The position numbers were made by a program, and so were the translations under genes. This document shows positions 11,179 through 21,780 of a stretch of DNA of 64,000 nucleotides, piece after piece. The stretch spans positions 186,001 to 250,000 of the forward strand of contig CAJNDS010002215.1 of the NCBI GenBank assembly GCA_905221605.1, given 5' to 3'. This stretch comes from Symbiodinium natans. Its lineage: Eukaryota; Sar; Dinophyceae; Suessiales; Symbiodiniaceae. Positions within the stretch are counted from its first letter, which is position 1; each line of letters begins with the position of its first letter. The notes beneath the pieces were generated by a model. It ran no database searches, was not told the DNA's origin, and saw nothing but the letters and a program-made list of their open reading frames with translations.

Positions 11179-11390
11179 GCGGCAGCGTTGCGCGTCGCTC
11201 CTTGCGTTTTAGGCGGAATACGGCGGAGCAGCGGCTGGCGCGGTGCCGGGCTTGGCTTCGAGAGTTGGGACTCAGGGCATGGTGGATCCCAAGCTGCCAT
11301 GAAGCTGCGCAGAAGCACTGCGACCCAACGCAACCTCCTAGATGTACAGACCATAGCTCGCGAAGGCTCCGTGTTGGCAGCGTTTCTTAG
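11179..11390 (+). CDS. Arg/Trp-rich exon candidate
   Basis: Following CCACTTCAAG the frame reads SVARRSLRFRRNTAEQRLAR then CRAWLRELGLRAWW, to a stop at 11390. AEQRLARCRAWLREL fits the Sfi1-like LLxxxFxxWR pattern loosely. A second open frame overlaps it. Confidence 0.42.
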
Positions 11391-11635
11391 AAGCTGCAGT
11401 CCCGAAACCATCCCCCTCTCCGATGGCCCATGATTCCTGCCTTTTTGTGTTCGAAGCCTGTTTGTAGTGGACTCCTGTGATGTGGAGCGTAGGGCGTAGG
11501 GTCTTAGAGGAGCTTTGCGTTTACGCTCAGGGCGAAGCGTCAGCTGCTGCGCGGCTGCTTTGTCGGCTGGGTGGAGGAGTGTAGCCCTTGCCTTCCCGTG
11601 CGCATTGGGTACCCTATCTTGTATATATTTTCGCT

Positions 11636-11636
11636 A

Positions 11637-11672
<36 letters not shown>
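11636..11672. repeat. (TA)n microsatellite
   Basis: About 18 TA units in otherwise gene-free 11.44-12.35 kb. Confidence 0.9.
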
Positions 11673-11674
<2 letters not shown>

Positions 11675-12357
11675 TCTCCGTATTATGCAAAAGGAGCCCA
11701 AAAGAGACCGTATTTTGGAGAGCCTCCCATGTATTCGAAATCCGCTTGGCGTAACCCTGCTTTTGCCAGACGAAATTGTGAGCCCGAGAGCTTTTACTTG
11801 GTTCGAATCTTGCTGACTGTGTGGTGGTCCTGGTAAGAGGCGTAGGGGGCATAGTGTCGGGACAGGACTGACTAGCTTGGGACGCACGGAAGCTTCATGA
11901 AGACTACTGCAAGTCATGGTGGGCATCGTGAGTTTCGGATCATGTCGAGCCCACCTCTTCTGAGAATTCCTCCGAAACCCGTTCGGGAGGACTCTCGCGA
12001 CGCCTCCTTGCGCCCGGTCGCTCAGATACTTTAAATTCTAGAAACATCTGCAGAGGGAAGGTGGGAAGGCAAGCAGAAGTTTTTCCAAGCCTTCCTAGCC
12101 GATTGCTTGACAAGATTTTTAGGATTGTTTAAGTGTTTTAGCACGGTACCAGCAGAGCCTAAGCCCTGAAGCCACCATTCCTTGCAATCACTTGCCATAC
12201 GAGGCAAAGTTCGCAAGAGGCAGGCAGAGGTTCAGTGCTTGGCACGGGCCACAGCCTGTAATGACATCTTGATGCCAGGGCCTCAGAGGTAAAGCTTGCG
12301 TGGCTCAATGCGGCTCAGTTGGCTTTGTGTGCGGGACGCGAATTTCACGCCAACCTC

Positions 12358-12626
12358 AAGGTCTTCTAAACGATTCCGGTGCTGCTGAAGTTGGCATCCA
12401 AAGTTTCGACCGGTTAGCAAGGCAAGCTAAGCGATCTCCCTCTGTGATCTTCGGCTCAAGCCCTCTGGCTCTCCCCCGTCATGGCGGGAGCTCCGAGGCG
12501 ATCTACAAAGGGCCAAAGGGAGGTCTTCGGGCTTTTTGTGGTTGCTATACAAAAACTTCTACGAAAGCCTGTTGTTCTTTCTGGCCGCAGCTGAAGGGGA
12601 ATAGAGATGTGCGGAGAGGAAAATAG
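12358..12626 (+). CDS. Terminal exon candidate
   Basis: Reads QGLLNDSGAAEVGIQSFDRL then ARQAKRSPSVIFGSSPLALP, to TAG at 12624. Hydrophilic; not recognised. The stretch 11440-12350 upstream holds only the TA microsatellite and no gene I can support. Confidence 0.5.
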
Positions 12627-12641
12627 ATTTGAACATTTGCA

Positions 12642-12701
12642 GTGCAGTTTTACGACAGCATCGTGCTGGGTCTCATGAAGCTCTCGAGGCATTTAAGGTC
12701 C
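12642..12701 (+). CDS. Short exon candidate
   Basis: After GAACATTTGCAG the frame reads QFYDSIVLGLMKLSRHLR to an AAG|GTCCCA donor. Confidence 0.42.
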
Positions 12702-12876
12702 CAAAGATGGCCTCCCGATGACATGTTGGTCATTGTTGGTCTTTTGGGCTTCAGGCCTAGGGTTCCAAAGGATGAGAAGCACGCCCGATGCGTAGATGCC
12801 AGGTCCCCGCGCAGACATGGGCACTTGATGAGAGTTCGGCATTGTCATGATGCATGCTCGTTGGGATGGGGGTGGC

Positions 12877-12890
12877 GGGGGGGGGGGGGG
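12877..12890. repeat. G14 homopolymer
   Basis: Fourteen G; the mirror of the C tracts. A similar G-rich run is at 20641-20661. Confidence 0.85.
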
Positions 12891-13695
12891 TTTGGAGAAC
12901 CGCAGAGGATGTTTTCAAGTGTTTCCAGCCGTCAGGTCGTGTAGGCTTCGGCTGGAACGAATGGCGCCTGGTAAATTCGCTCATCCCCAAGTTAGGGATG
13001 TTTTAGGGCTTAGGGTTTCCGGTTTAGGGTCTAGGCTCCATCTGCATTCCTCGCGAGGGTTCTTCTGCGCTTTCGATGAAGTTTGGCGTGTTGGGCTGCT
13101 GGCTGCTGGCGGTTGGCGCTCATGGACGCGGTCACACGCTAAGGACATACGCCCAGAGAGCTGTGGAGTCAGAGTTGTTCGTATTTCAGCGGGAGAGCTT
13201 CGATGCCTCCACGTGAAGAAAGCAGAAAGCGATCAGTCAGAATCATTCCCATCGCCTACTTCTCTAGCTTTCTGACTGTGGGTTGATTTGGGCTCCCAAG
13301 TCCCAAGATGTCGGGAGGACCAGCCTGCGATCGCTGGACTATGCACGGAAGGCTGCCCTTCACGCGCCAGCACAGTGTGCCAGACTGTAAGAGCCAGAAG
13401 CCTTGACCCGTGGTATCACCCTTGGTATCACCCTGATGGACAGGTGCAAGCAGCCCTAAGTCAGGAACGAGGAGGCCATCGCAGGTGTAAGTGTAGGCCA
13501 GTGTAGGCATGGACAGACCGTGACCACACAGTATGTCCAGATGCAGGATTCCTGCGAGTACGGAGGCAGTGAGTTCTTCTGCTTCCCTTTGAAGTGCCCG
13601 AAGCCAGGCTGGGATGACTTCGAAGACCAGGAAGAAGAGCCAGACTTGCCTCTCGATCTTCAATCAGAGAGCTCGGAGAGCTTCAGCACCTTCGG

Positions 13696-13712
13696 CCCCC
13701 CCCCCCCCCCCC
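13696..13712. repeat. C17 homopolymer between two coding-like frames
   Basis: Upstream frame (13520 on) reads PGWDDFEDQEEEPDLPLDLQ then SESSESF and encodes Pro through the tract. The downstream frame (EQFEAQLRKVRSPG) is offset. Either an intron tract ending CCGAACAG or a homopolymer-length frameshift. The minus strand here is also open. Confidence 0.6.
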
Positions 13713-13914
13713 GAACAGTTTGAAGCCCAACTCCGAAAGGTCAGGAGTCCAGGGAGTCGGCGATCTCGCCTCCGGAGTGGATGTGGCAACGTTCTCAGTG
13801 CATTCTCCGAGCTGAGTCCGAGGGATTCCAGGAGTCAGGATGAGCTCTTTTTTTTTGTTTTCATACGCTATGTGGCAGCACAATAGAACATGCGACCACA
13901 TGCTGCAATATCTC

Positions 13915-14085
13915 ACAACACAAATGCACATGCATATGCAGTTACAAATGCACGTGCAATTGCACGTGCCAATGCTACCAGTACAAATGCAAGTGCAATG
14001 CACACGCAAATTCCAGAGTCAACACCAATGCCGACGCCAATGCCATTACCAATACCAATACAGTACAATACAATACAGCCGCGGG
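13915..14085. repeat. Degenerate ATGCA-type and ACCAAT repeats
   Basis: AATGCA/CGTGCA words, then ACCAATAC and ATACAGTACA repeats. Simple sequence, no gene. Confidence 0.75.
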
Positions 14086-14156
14086 ACGTGCACGTCGGCA
14101 GTCAAAGTGGTGCACCTTTGAGTGTTCTTCTTGTCTTAATGAACAGTAAATAAAGG

Positions 14157-14682
14157 CTTGCAGTGTCAGCAGGCGGTGCAAAGCCTTCGGTGCACTTTTG
14201 TTGTTTGTGATCGTGTGCCTGTGAGAGTGGGTGCTACAGGTTGCGGGCGAAAAGCCGCAGCATTTGCACCCACCCATTTATACGCTCCCTCAGGGGAGCA
14301 GGGTTGTGGTGCGGGGGGGAAAGGTTGTGGAAGGGAGACCAGATCCTGGTCTGGCTTGTTCCAGACGTTTGTCGGAAGCCAAGGCGAATTGTACACGCTA
14401 GCTCATGCTGCTTCAGCAGCCGGGCCCAAGCCACCAGACGAGCCTGGCGGTCCAAGCGGCGCACCTGGGAGTTTCCCGTCCGCAGATACGGAAAGCGGTC
14501 GCGGGTCGAGGAACAAGATGCCCGAAAGCAGCCGACTCGCACGCCTGAAGCTTTGAAACTGCAGCGTTTGTGAGCTTGGGGCACGTGTACAGGCTTGCTG
14601 GAATCTCTGTTTGCTGGATTCGCAGCGAAGGCATGCAGTGTCAGCAGGCTGTGCAACACCTTCGTTGCACTTGTTGTCTGCG
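14157..14682. repeat. Diverged direct repeat, two copies about 475 bp apart
   Basis: 14157-14206 and 14634-14682 share TGCAGTGTCAGCAGGC and similar following sequence, about 85% identical by eye. Confidence 0.6.
14350..14556 (+). CDS. Terminal exon candidate, Ala/Gly/Pro-rich
   Basis: Reads GELYTLAHAASAAGPKPPDE then GRGSRNKMPESSRLARLKL-stop. Unrecognised. Confidence 0.4.
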   Translation, partial: SGLFQTFVGSQGELYTLAHAASAAGPKPPDEPGGPSGAPGSFPSADTESGRGSRNKMPESSRLARLKL

Positions 14683-14715
14683 CTCGCCGGCGCTCGCGTG
14701 CTTGTTGCCAAGTGA

Positions 14716-14966
14716 AGCTTGACGCTGTGAAGGCAGCAAAGAAAGAGTTTTCCCACCCGCCGACCTGCCCCAACGGGATGCCACTGGGCATCGTGCTGTG
14801 CATGTTTCCTGCATCTAAATCGCAGTTGGGCAAAGGCAACTTGACACACATACTTGATCCTCAGCATAGCAATTGTGTGGTCATCCGTGCCTTCAAAGAC
14901 GCAATGCCAGCGTTTAAAGCATTGACTTCTTTCTCCAATCAGACTAGTTGCGCGTCAGCCACTTGA
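14716..14966 (+). CDS. Exon candidate with stop
   Basis: Reads VKLDAVKAAKKEFSHPPTCP then GMPLGIVLCMFPASKSQLGK, to a TGA at 14964. It sits beside a diverged direct repeat (14157 and 14634). Confidence 0.42.
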
Positions 14967-15132
14967 AGGCAATGCAGGCGCTGGATCCTGGTCTGTTCGG
15001 GCCTCACCAATGGGTCAACAGGCTTTGTGGTCATTTTTCTGAAGATCCGTGCAGAGACCGCATTGAGTTGCAGTTGGTTTCCAGCTTCCAGCTTTGCACC
15101 CTTTTGCCTTCTTGTTTTCGCATGTCTTGCAG

Positions 15133-15336
15133 ATTTCTGTGCTGCCTGTGGCCATACTTGCTAGCGAGAGTCATGCATTTTCTGGGGTGCAGGGCGACAC
15201 TGGAATGAAGAACCACCTTCGACCTGATTGTATGGCCAGGACTTCCACAGACAGAGAATCCCTGGATTCGCAGTTCCAGAGGGTCGGGGGCCCAAACACA
15301 GAGCATCTCATGGCATCTCTCCTTAGCCTCCTTTGA
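15133..15336 (+). CDS. Terminal exon, 67 codons
   Basis: Very good acceptor (CTTCTTGTTTTCGCATGTCTTGCAG). Reads ISVLPVAILASESHAFSGVQ then RESLDSQFQRVGGPNTEHLM, ending ASLLSLL-stop (TGA). Confidence 0.62.
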   Translation: MSVLPVAILASESHAFSGVQGDTGMKNHLRPDCMARTSTDRESLDSQFQRVGGPNTEHLMASLLSLL

Positions 15337-15654
15337 ATTTAAGAGGGATACTGCACATCCAGCTTCAGATTCAAGGCAAGCAGCATTAAGCCCTGTTCCC
15401 AGGAAGCTGCCGGAATAGCAGGAGCGCCTGGACCTCGGAATCTGCCAAGCCTACGTGCTTCATGCGTCGTACACGTAGTCCGTACTTCGCGACCCTTTCA
15501 GCCGTTTGGGTCCCTTTGAAGCGACAGACAAAGCTCAACACAACCCTCAGCCCCTGAGGCCAACCCCCTACCCTCCTTTCCTGGTCGATCGAGGTCCGGC
15601 GCAATGGATGACTTCGATCGCCTGGGGGAGGTTGGGGGTGAGTTAGGTGAGTTG

Positions 15655-15809
15655 AAAAGGTGCTTGGCAGCTGCAATTCTGGTACTCTGGGCCGGTTTGT
15701 GCTGTTGCTGGGTTTTCGGGGCCCTCTGACTATGACTGGCACAGTGGATACCCAAAGTTCTCAGACTAAACCTGCGTTCATCTTCTCTTTCTACCGTCAA
15801 GTCAAGTCC
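15655..15809 (+). CDS. Exon candidate before a 36-45 bp intron
   Basis: Reads KVLGSCNSGTLGRFVLLLGF then TMTGTVDTQSSQTKPAFIFS and FYRQ. It is followed by GTCAAG and, 36-45 bp on, by a branch-like CTAAC and TTCTGTAG acceptor at 15845. Confidence 0.48.
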
Positions 15810-15845
15810 ATGTGTGCCGGCTGACTTGCTAACTCAGTTCTGTAG

Positions 15846-16078
15846 CAGCTGTGCAGCAGCAAAGCTTGTCATATCAAGACAGCCAGCGCTTGTTCTGGCC
15901 AGTCCACCCTGAAGCCTGTCCAGTCGGGGACCCCAGACGTGCCTGGCAAGCCTCGCAGCTGTCGTTGCGCCATCTGGCCAGCTATCCCGCCGACATGTGC
16001 GTTTCGAGATCAACGTGGATCGGAACAGCCCAAGACCCCCCAAAGATGATGATCCCAAGCGGCAAAGTCTACCATGCT
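15846..16078 (+). CDS. Exon region, frame uncertain
   Basis: Follows CTAACTCAGTTCTGTAG. Three plus frames are open: one reads CSSKACHIKTASACSGQS in phase with the previous candidate exon, one reads RRHVRFEINVDRNSPRPPKD, and one runs 120 codons to 16213. Coding is likely; the frame is not decided. Confidence 0.45.
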
Positions 16079-16439
16079 CAGGTTCATGAATGTCCTTATT
16101 CGAGGATTCCCAACAACCAGCTATCAGTCGTGGGTGGGCTTCGGGTTCCCTTCTTTGTTGCGTACGTTTTTGGCGCACTCAAGATTGTGAGGGACATGAG
16201 ACAGCGGTGGTAGGGTGCTGGGCACTTGCGATCTCGTTCGGCATTTCGGGAGAGCCGGAAATTCCTTTTCGACACCGCAGTGCCGAGGCCAGCCTCGAAA
16301 CCCAGCTCGAACGCTGCCAGTTCCGTGGAGCCTCACGGCACAAGCTTTCAAGATTCGTAGCAGATCCCCGTCCTTTTTTTTTTGGTGTGTTTTGTTTCTC
16401 AAGTCAATGACCCAGATTAGGCCCCTCAAGTGCCACGCC

Positions 16440-16462
16440 TAAACCCTAAACCCTAAACCCTG
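16440..16462. repeat. (CCCTAAA)3 at intron 3' end
   Basis: Three perfect telomere-type units ending 11 bp before the acceptor of exon 16474; they supply CTAAAC branch-like words. Confidence 0.8.
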
Positions 16463-16473
16463 TCCTACGTCAG

Positions 16474-16595
16474 ACAGCAAAAGATTGGACCAAGTCCGGA
16501 TGCCGTTCCAACTGATGACGACCCCGAGCTGGCGAACTTGGAGAGGTTGCGAACTCCTGGCATTGAGCATGAGTCAGGGAACCTTAAGACTGAAG
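16474..16595 (+). CDS. Acidic internal exon after telomere-type repeats
   Basis: Intron ends CCCTAAA x3 then TGTCCTACGTCAG. The exon reads QKIGPSPDAVPTDDDPELAN then LERLRTPGIEHESGNLKTE and ends G|GTATTG. The strong acidic composition is unlike a random frame. Confidence 0.62.
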
Positions 16596-17430
16596 GTATT
16601 GAAGTTCACGGGTGCCCCGATTGCACGTCTTGCTGTGTTCGTTGGGCTTGAGTTGCCATCACCGCAGTGCGGATCTCTGCCGAAACGGCTTGGAAACAGC
16701 TGACTCGTCAAGCTTCTTCACGCATTACATATCATTACATCTCAAAATGGGCTGGCACCGCTAGACCCCTGCAGATCTGTGCTGAACCTGGCGAACCAGG
16801 GGGCAATGCCGGGGATGTGGCTTGGAAGCGCTGAAGGGGCCAACAGGTGTGTTTGTGTGACATAGAGCTGTGCGATATAAGCCAGTGCAGGTCTCATGAG
16901 GCTCCATCTAACCAAACTCCTCATAGTCACATATGACTTGACCATATCACCAGGGCCGAGTCGTGAGGTATGTACTTGACCGACAGTGTCTGTGAAGCCT
17001 GGTCACTCACGCTGTAGCACCAAGGGTCGCATTCATTGAAGAAGTCCGAAAGATCCTCGAGAGCAAAATGAGAAAGGACGCTCAGAGTGGCTCAAGCTCT
17101 CGAAGGTTTTCTTGTGGCGTCTTTGAGGGCGTCCTTCAAGGTTGAAACTGAAATGCCTGTGCAGACACAGAATGCAATCGTGGCAGCGTTGCCGGGACGC
17201 CTGCCGATGACACAACCATGCTGTTTTTGCTGTTGTCACCAGCGAAGTTGCTGACATGAGAGCAAACAGGGCACAGACTGTCGAGATGCAAAGCTTTCTG
17301 CAGCGGCGTGCAACAACCCACACCGACCACGGCCCCTCGCACAGGAGATTTACGAGCAGCACAATGCCACGAAGCGGTCTCTGGAAGCAGGGGCCTATTC
17401 AGCCTGAGTCGCACAACCCATTCATGTTGG

Positions 17431-17664
17431 TAGTGCTTGTGAAAGAACATGTCCTATTGCACACTTTGAAAGCAAGGCCCAGTACGACAATGTCCTCAAA
17501 TGTTTCGTCGAGGACACTTGGTATCTTTCGGGATTTACAACTCATGTGTATGGGGTTGGACGTTCTTTTGGTTTTGAATCCGGTGAGCTAATTGATTAAT
17601 TGCTGAGACTGCCGAGCAACTTGTTGGGATTGCTCCGCGATGGCCAAGTTCTGTCCTCGGAGAC
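17431..17664 (+). CDS. Two Cys-rich exons in phase
   Basis: 17431-17582 reads ACERTCPIAHFESKAQYDN then CFVEDTWYLSGFTTHVYGVG, to a G|GTGAGC donor. 17608-17664 continues in phase as CRATCWDCSAMAKFCPRR, to a GTAAGT donor. The intron is only 25 bp with these boundaries, so one boundary may be off. Regular cysteines suggest an extracellular or metal-binding protein (inference). Confidence 0.5.
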
Positions 17665-17756
17665 GTAAGTCTCGACAGGACGTTGAGGGCTACAAAAACG
17701 CCTCAGCGACCGCGGCCAGCTCCCCAGAACAGCAAAGGACAAGCATCACCATTGTA

Positions 17757-17915
17757 CTTATTATACTTATTATACTTTCTATACTGATTATACTTATTAT
17801 ACTTATTATAATACTCATCATACTTATTATACTTATTTTACGTATTATACCTATTATACTTGTCATACTTATTATACTTATTGTACTGATTATACTTGTT
17901 ATACTTATTATACAT
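17757..17915. repeat. 9-bp TTATACTTA microsatellite
   Basis: About 17 imperfect units of TTATACTTA. One plus frame reads through as an Ile/Leu run because 9 is a multiple of 3. Confidence 0.88.
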
Positions 17916-17970
17916 GCTGATCACTCTGTGCTGGACTGGCTTCGTGCGTGATTCGGCACTCGCCCCAAAG

Positions 17971-18260
17971 GCCAATGTTTCGCGCTACAGCCCCGATGGC
18001 TTCCGGCTGCCTGTGCTGGCAAATGAGCATAGGCGGGCTATCACTGTCTTAGAGGTTCGCCTACGCAGATCTTGGTTCGGACGCAGTCTGCTGCATCAGT
18101 TCTGCTCGACTCCAGGTTTGCATCCCTGTCGCCCATGCTGCCAGCAAAACAAACCCATCAGTCCGACATTTTTGCCAGGAACTGTCGCCAGATCCAGGCA
18201 AAGGTGCAGAAATACTGGGAGGCCCGCCATGCCCTGCTCGTCAGCGTCAAAGCATGCTGC
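17971..18260 (+). CDS. Two exon candidates separated by 32 bp
   Basis: 17971-18054 reads ANVSRYSPDGFRLPVLANEH and ends TVLE|GTTCGC. 18087 onward starts after TTCGGACGCAG with SAASVLLDSRFASLSPMLPA then RQIQAKVQKYWEARHALLVS, same phase. The frame continues to 18377. Confidence 0.52.
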
Positions 18261-18768
18261 CCAATACTTAATATGCTGCTCACTCGACACACCTGTGACT
18301 CCAACCTTCATACCAAGTGCAGTCACACGGCAGAGTGGATTGCTGTTTCTTGGACACAAACAGAGATTCCCCGATGACAAGCGGCAATTCCTGCACGCCG
18401 GACGTGTGAGAGTAATTAATGTGTCAACCGTGTTCCCGCAGGATAGTCTTGTCCCATGTAGCGGTTGTTGTTGCATGCCTTTTTGTGTGGCTTCTTTGTG
18501 CTGAGTCAGGCATATTTAGGGATCAAGAATTTCGGAATTCAGTTGGGGCAAGTACGGGCGCCTTGGTGGCCTTTGTGCGATTAGCACATGACCTTTCGTG
18601 CTAGTGCTGCCTTGCTCTCTTATTGATGGAATCACTGTGTGCACTTGTTTGCAATGGAAGAGAGTATTTTGGGGTTGACGTTTCGAATGGTTGGGTGGCG
18701 ATTGGCGTGGCAAACTAGGAGGAACCCTTCCAGGTAGTTTTGCACTGATTCCAATGCTGTGCATGCAG

Positions 18769-18893
18769 CGAGTGCGCCCCAACGAGCCCGTACGAGTTCG
18801 TCAGCCACTCTGATCTTATGAACAATATGCATGTTCGAGGCAATGGAGGAGCTGGCGAAAGATGCCAAGGCCGGTGCTTTCTGCAATCACCGA
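18769..18893 (+). CDS. Cys-rich exon
   Basis: Acceptor CCAATGCTGTGCATGCAG; reads ECAPTSPYEFVSHSDLMNNM then RGNGGAGERCQGRCFLQ. An overlapping frame (MEELAKDAKAGAF) is also plausible. Confidence 0.5.
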
Positions 18894-19082
18894 AGTAGTC
18901 GGGCCAGCTTGATGCACTTGGTCGTCTCAGGCTTCTTTGTGGTTGATTGTTGCTTCTTTTGTTAGATGTTTGGACTGCTGCAGTGCCCCCTGTGTATTGA
19001 GGCACGAATGGAGGTCCTGTGCGCGTACTATGCGGGCAACGAGACCTCCAGGACCTTCCCTGCCGCGACCTCGTGATTTCAG

Positions 19083-19340
19083 CAGAGGGTGTTGTCGTGT
19101 GATGCTGCTAACAGAAGATCCCGCAAGCGCAAGTTCCTGGATTGCCAGTATTCCACAGGTTGTCGGTTGTCAAGCAGTGGGAGCAATGGGTTCCCTTCCG
19201 AGTCGTCTAAGCCCATTTCATTAAGTCCGTGCTGTCGGTTACTGCGGAGCCTGGTGACGGAGCCTGTGATGGATGTCTTGAGCTTCCCACGGCCTCCCTC
19301 CTCCAAAGTCCGAAATATGAAGCGAACAGCCCAGGGCTAA
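19083..19340 (+). CDS. Terminal exon, 86 codons, TAA
   Basis: Acceptor CCTCGTGATTTCAG; reads SCDAANRRSRKRKFLDCQYS then SSGSNGFPSESSKPISLSPC and ends RNMKRTAQG-stop. Basic, Ser-rich, Cys-containing. Confidence 0.6.
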   Translation, partial: QRVLSCDAANRRSRKRKFLDCQYSTGCRLSSSGSNGFPSESSKPISLSPCCRLLRSLVTEPVMDVLSFPRPPSSKVRNMKRTAQG

Positions 19341-19644
19341 TGGGGTGGGGTTGACCGGCACTAACTCATAGTTAAGCAGTCGATCAAGCCAGCTAGCAGC
19401 ATGGCAAGTGTTGGCGCGCATGAGTTAAGTTCAATGAGGGCAGGAAAGACGTGAGGGACCGCAGAAAGCTGAAGCCTGTATTCGACCCCAGGTCGGCACG
19501 TCGAGGGACTGCCTTTTCAACACAGACCGCTACCCTGCAGGCAGCGAGAGGAGGCCCGCGTTGTGTTTTTTGATGGGGTTTGGTGGCTGTAGTACTCTCC
19601 TGCTGCAGTGCCTTCGAAAACGCTGGGTTCTGCGCCGAATTTAG

Positions 19645-19839
19645 AACACATCATGCCGAGATTCCGATACTTCTTGGAGGTATATCGACTTCCTGCAAGA
19701 CCAGCTTGCTTGGTGGGACAAGGAGTACATGAAGATCCGCCAGTCCCGCATCTTGTCCGCAGGAGAAGATCAACACCATGCCACTTTGTCCACTTCGCTC
19801 TTGTTTGAATGCTTGCCTCGGGATGCCCATTGGGATTGA
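19645..19839 (+). CDS. Exon, strongly amphipathic
   Basis: Acceptor TGCGCCGAATTTAG; reads YIDFLQDQLAWWDKEYMKIR then QSRILSAGEDQHHATLSTSL, open to TGA 19837. A competing frame (SKTLGSAPNLEHIMPRFRYF) ends at GAG|GTATAT at 19680. Confidence 0.58.
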   Translation, partial: NTSCRDSDTSWRYIDFLQDQLAWWDKEYMKIRQSRILSAGEDQHHATLSTSLLFECLPRDAHWD

Positions 19840-20150
19840 ATTGGATTTGGTCAAGGGTCTCTTTGTTGCCCTGTGACACTCTCGGAGAATCAAGCAAACC
19901 CTTGGCACTCTGAGAGGACGTGTAGGTAGGGGTTCGAGGGATCTGAGTTCATGAGCACCCCTTCCGTGTAATTCTATTTGCCGTGGCCTTCCTTAGCCAA
20001 CCGGTCTCATCCGTTTCCTGAAGTAACAACACCCGACAAGGTGAACAGTGCGAGCAGGCCAAGCAGGACGCGGGGCAGTCAAAAGAGGAGTTGAGTCCAG
20101 GAAGCCCCCAGATGTGCAGCGAGCATCTCAATGAGTTGTTTGTTCCATAG

Positions 20151-20403
20151 CTTGGGACAAAGTGCAAAGGCTATGGGCAAATTTAGGCAGCATTGCAGTT
20201 ACCTTGAGCAAGATCAAGTCCAGGATCTTGAAGATTATCAGCGACACGCAGCCGAAGCCAAGAATGCCTGGGACCCTGTTGGGTTGGATCAGCTGGGCTC
20301 TTCTGAGCATGCCCTCAATCGTCCCAAGGTGTTCGGCCAGAACCTGGCCTACTGTGCCAAAGCGCAGGCTCTGAGAACTGGGAACCTGAGCTTGGGAGGT
20401 TGA
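20151..20403 (+). CDS. Exon candidate, helical
   Basis: Acceptor GTTTGTTCCATAG. One frame reads FRQHCSYLEQDQVQDLEDYQ then RHAAEAKNAWDPVGLDQLG; another reads LWANLGSIAVTLSKIKSRI. Coding likely, frame not settled. Confidence 0.48.
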
Positions 20404-20536
20404 TGGGGCTTGAGGGTCTTCGCAGGATTGGCCATGGCCACCGACCCCTTCTACCCCCCCCCGGCGTACTTAGTGTACTTGGCAGTGTATTTGCATGCAG
20501 CGCAAGTTGCACAGGAACCGAAATCGCTTACAATAG

Positions 20537-20626
20537 CCCTGGTTTGGTCAAGTCGTTCAAACCTTGTCAGCTTTTGAGGAGTCCTTGGATGAGGCCTCGT
20601 GCTCCTACAAGGCAGCAGTCAAGGAG
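20537..20626 (+). CDS. Internal exon, 30 codons
   Basis: Acceptor TCGCTTACAATAG; reads PWFGQVVQTLSAFEESLDEA then SCSYKAAVKE, GAG|GTCCCG donor, phase 0 to 0. Confidence 0.58.
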
Positions 20627-21627
20627 GTCCCGGGTCGCAAGGGGGGGGAGGGGGGGGGGGGTCAAGGTTTAGCGATGAGCTTGCCAGTTCGTGGCGCTGA
20701 CAGCCTTAATCTTTGCTGCTACTGTCAAGAACGTTCGGAAACAGGCTGGACACCCATATCTGCGGGTCGCTTCTAGAGCTTACCGGAGTTGCAATAAAGG
20801 GGTGGTACATCAGTAGCTGCACACGCATGAGGGTGTGGTTTGTGTCACAGATCATGTGATCAAACCTCGAGCCAATTGACCAATGAACTCCCATGGCCAG
20901 AAATGCACCGATGCTGGAGGCTGCGTGGATGCTTGGCTGCAAAAGTATGCAAAAGTACTCTTTTGCAGTCTCTTCCAGACTGCATGGGCACTGTCTGCCC
21001 TGCTCGCTCAAGCCTCCCTCACACGAACCAATGGCTAAGCAAATGACACACGGGCACCTTGTGACTCATCTGCACTGAGGACAACAGCTGGAAGACCTAC
21101 AATGGTACTTTGCAACAGGCAAAGGTGGAGGAGACCTTCCTGAAGGACCCAATGCTCAGTGAGCAAGGTCCTTTCGTTCTTTTGCTTGCCTGGATTTGCT
21201 CAATCATGCCCACCTTGCACAGGCACAGATGAGAGCAGTGATGCGAATCGACTGCTACCTGGGCGTCTTCGAGCCACTTGGCGTGTTTTTGTTGGAGCTG
21301 TGCAAAGTTCCTCTCGTGAAGTCATTGTCAGCTCAGGCTGAAGGATGTCGCAGCTGGAATAGAGGCGTGCAAGCACAAGGCTCGAGGGACCAGAGCCCTG
21401 ATCTCGACCCCTTGTGAATGCAACAGCTAGAGCGCCCCCGCAACTTGCAGTAAGGACACGGTGACGTCGTCACGGGTTCTGGCTGTTAGTCGACATCGGA
21501 GTCGATTTTTCAGTCACTCGCCCTGGCCCTTTACCGCTGCTCTTGCCGTCGGTCATGTCCGTCGAAACAAGCACCCGGTCTCTGCGCACCTGCTTGCCGA
21601 GCGCTCACCGCATGTAGAAATCAGGAG

Positions 21628-21780
21628 ATGCCACGGTCTGGCGTAGAAGAGTCGTCAACCACCCCAGCAGTTCTCGCACAGCGAAAAATCATTGCGAGTA
21701 GTGTACAGAGCGTGTCTAGGTTGCGCAGCAAGACCCCGAGACAAGACATCTTGGCTACAAAACATCCGAGCAGCATGCAG
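21628..21780 (+). CDS. Possible first exon; antisense also open
   Basis: ATG at 21628 reads MPRSGVEESSTTPAVLAQRK then KTPRQDILATKHPSSM, ending CAG|GTGATC. The minus strand carries an 89-codon frame over 21621-21890 that looks equally like protein, so the strand is uncertain. Confidence 0.38.

Noticed and set aside
11799-11812. GTTCGAATC T-loop-like words (also 4558, 40817, 42872)
   Set aside because: No acceptor stem, D-arm or anticodon arm could be folded upstream; not tRNA genes.
17640-17951. Ile/Leu-rich frame resembling a membrane protein
   Set aside because: Read-through of the TTATACTTA microsatellite.
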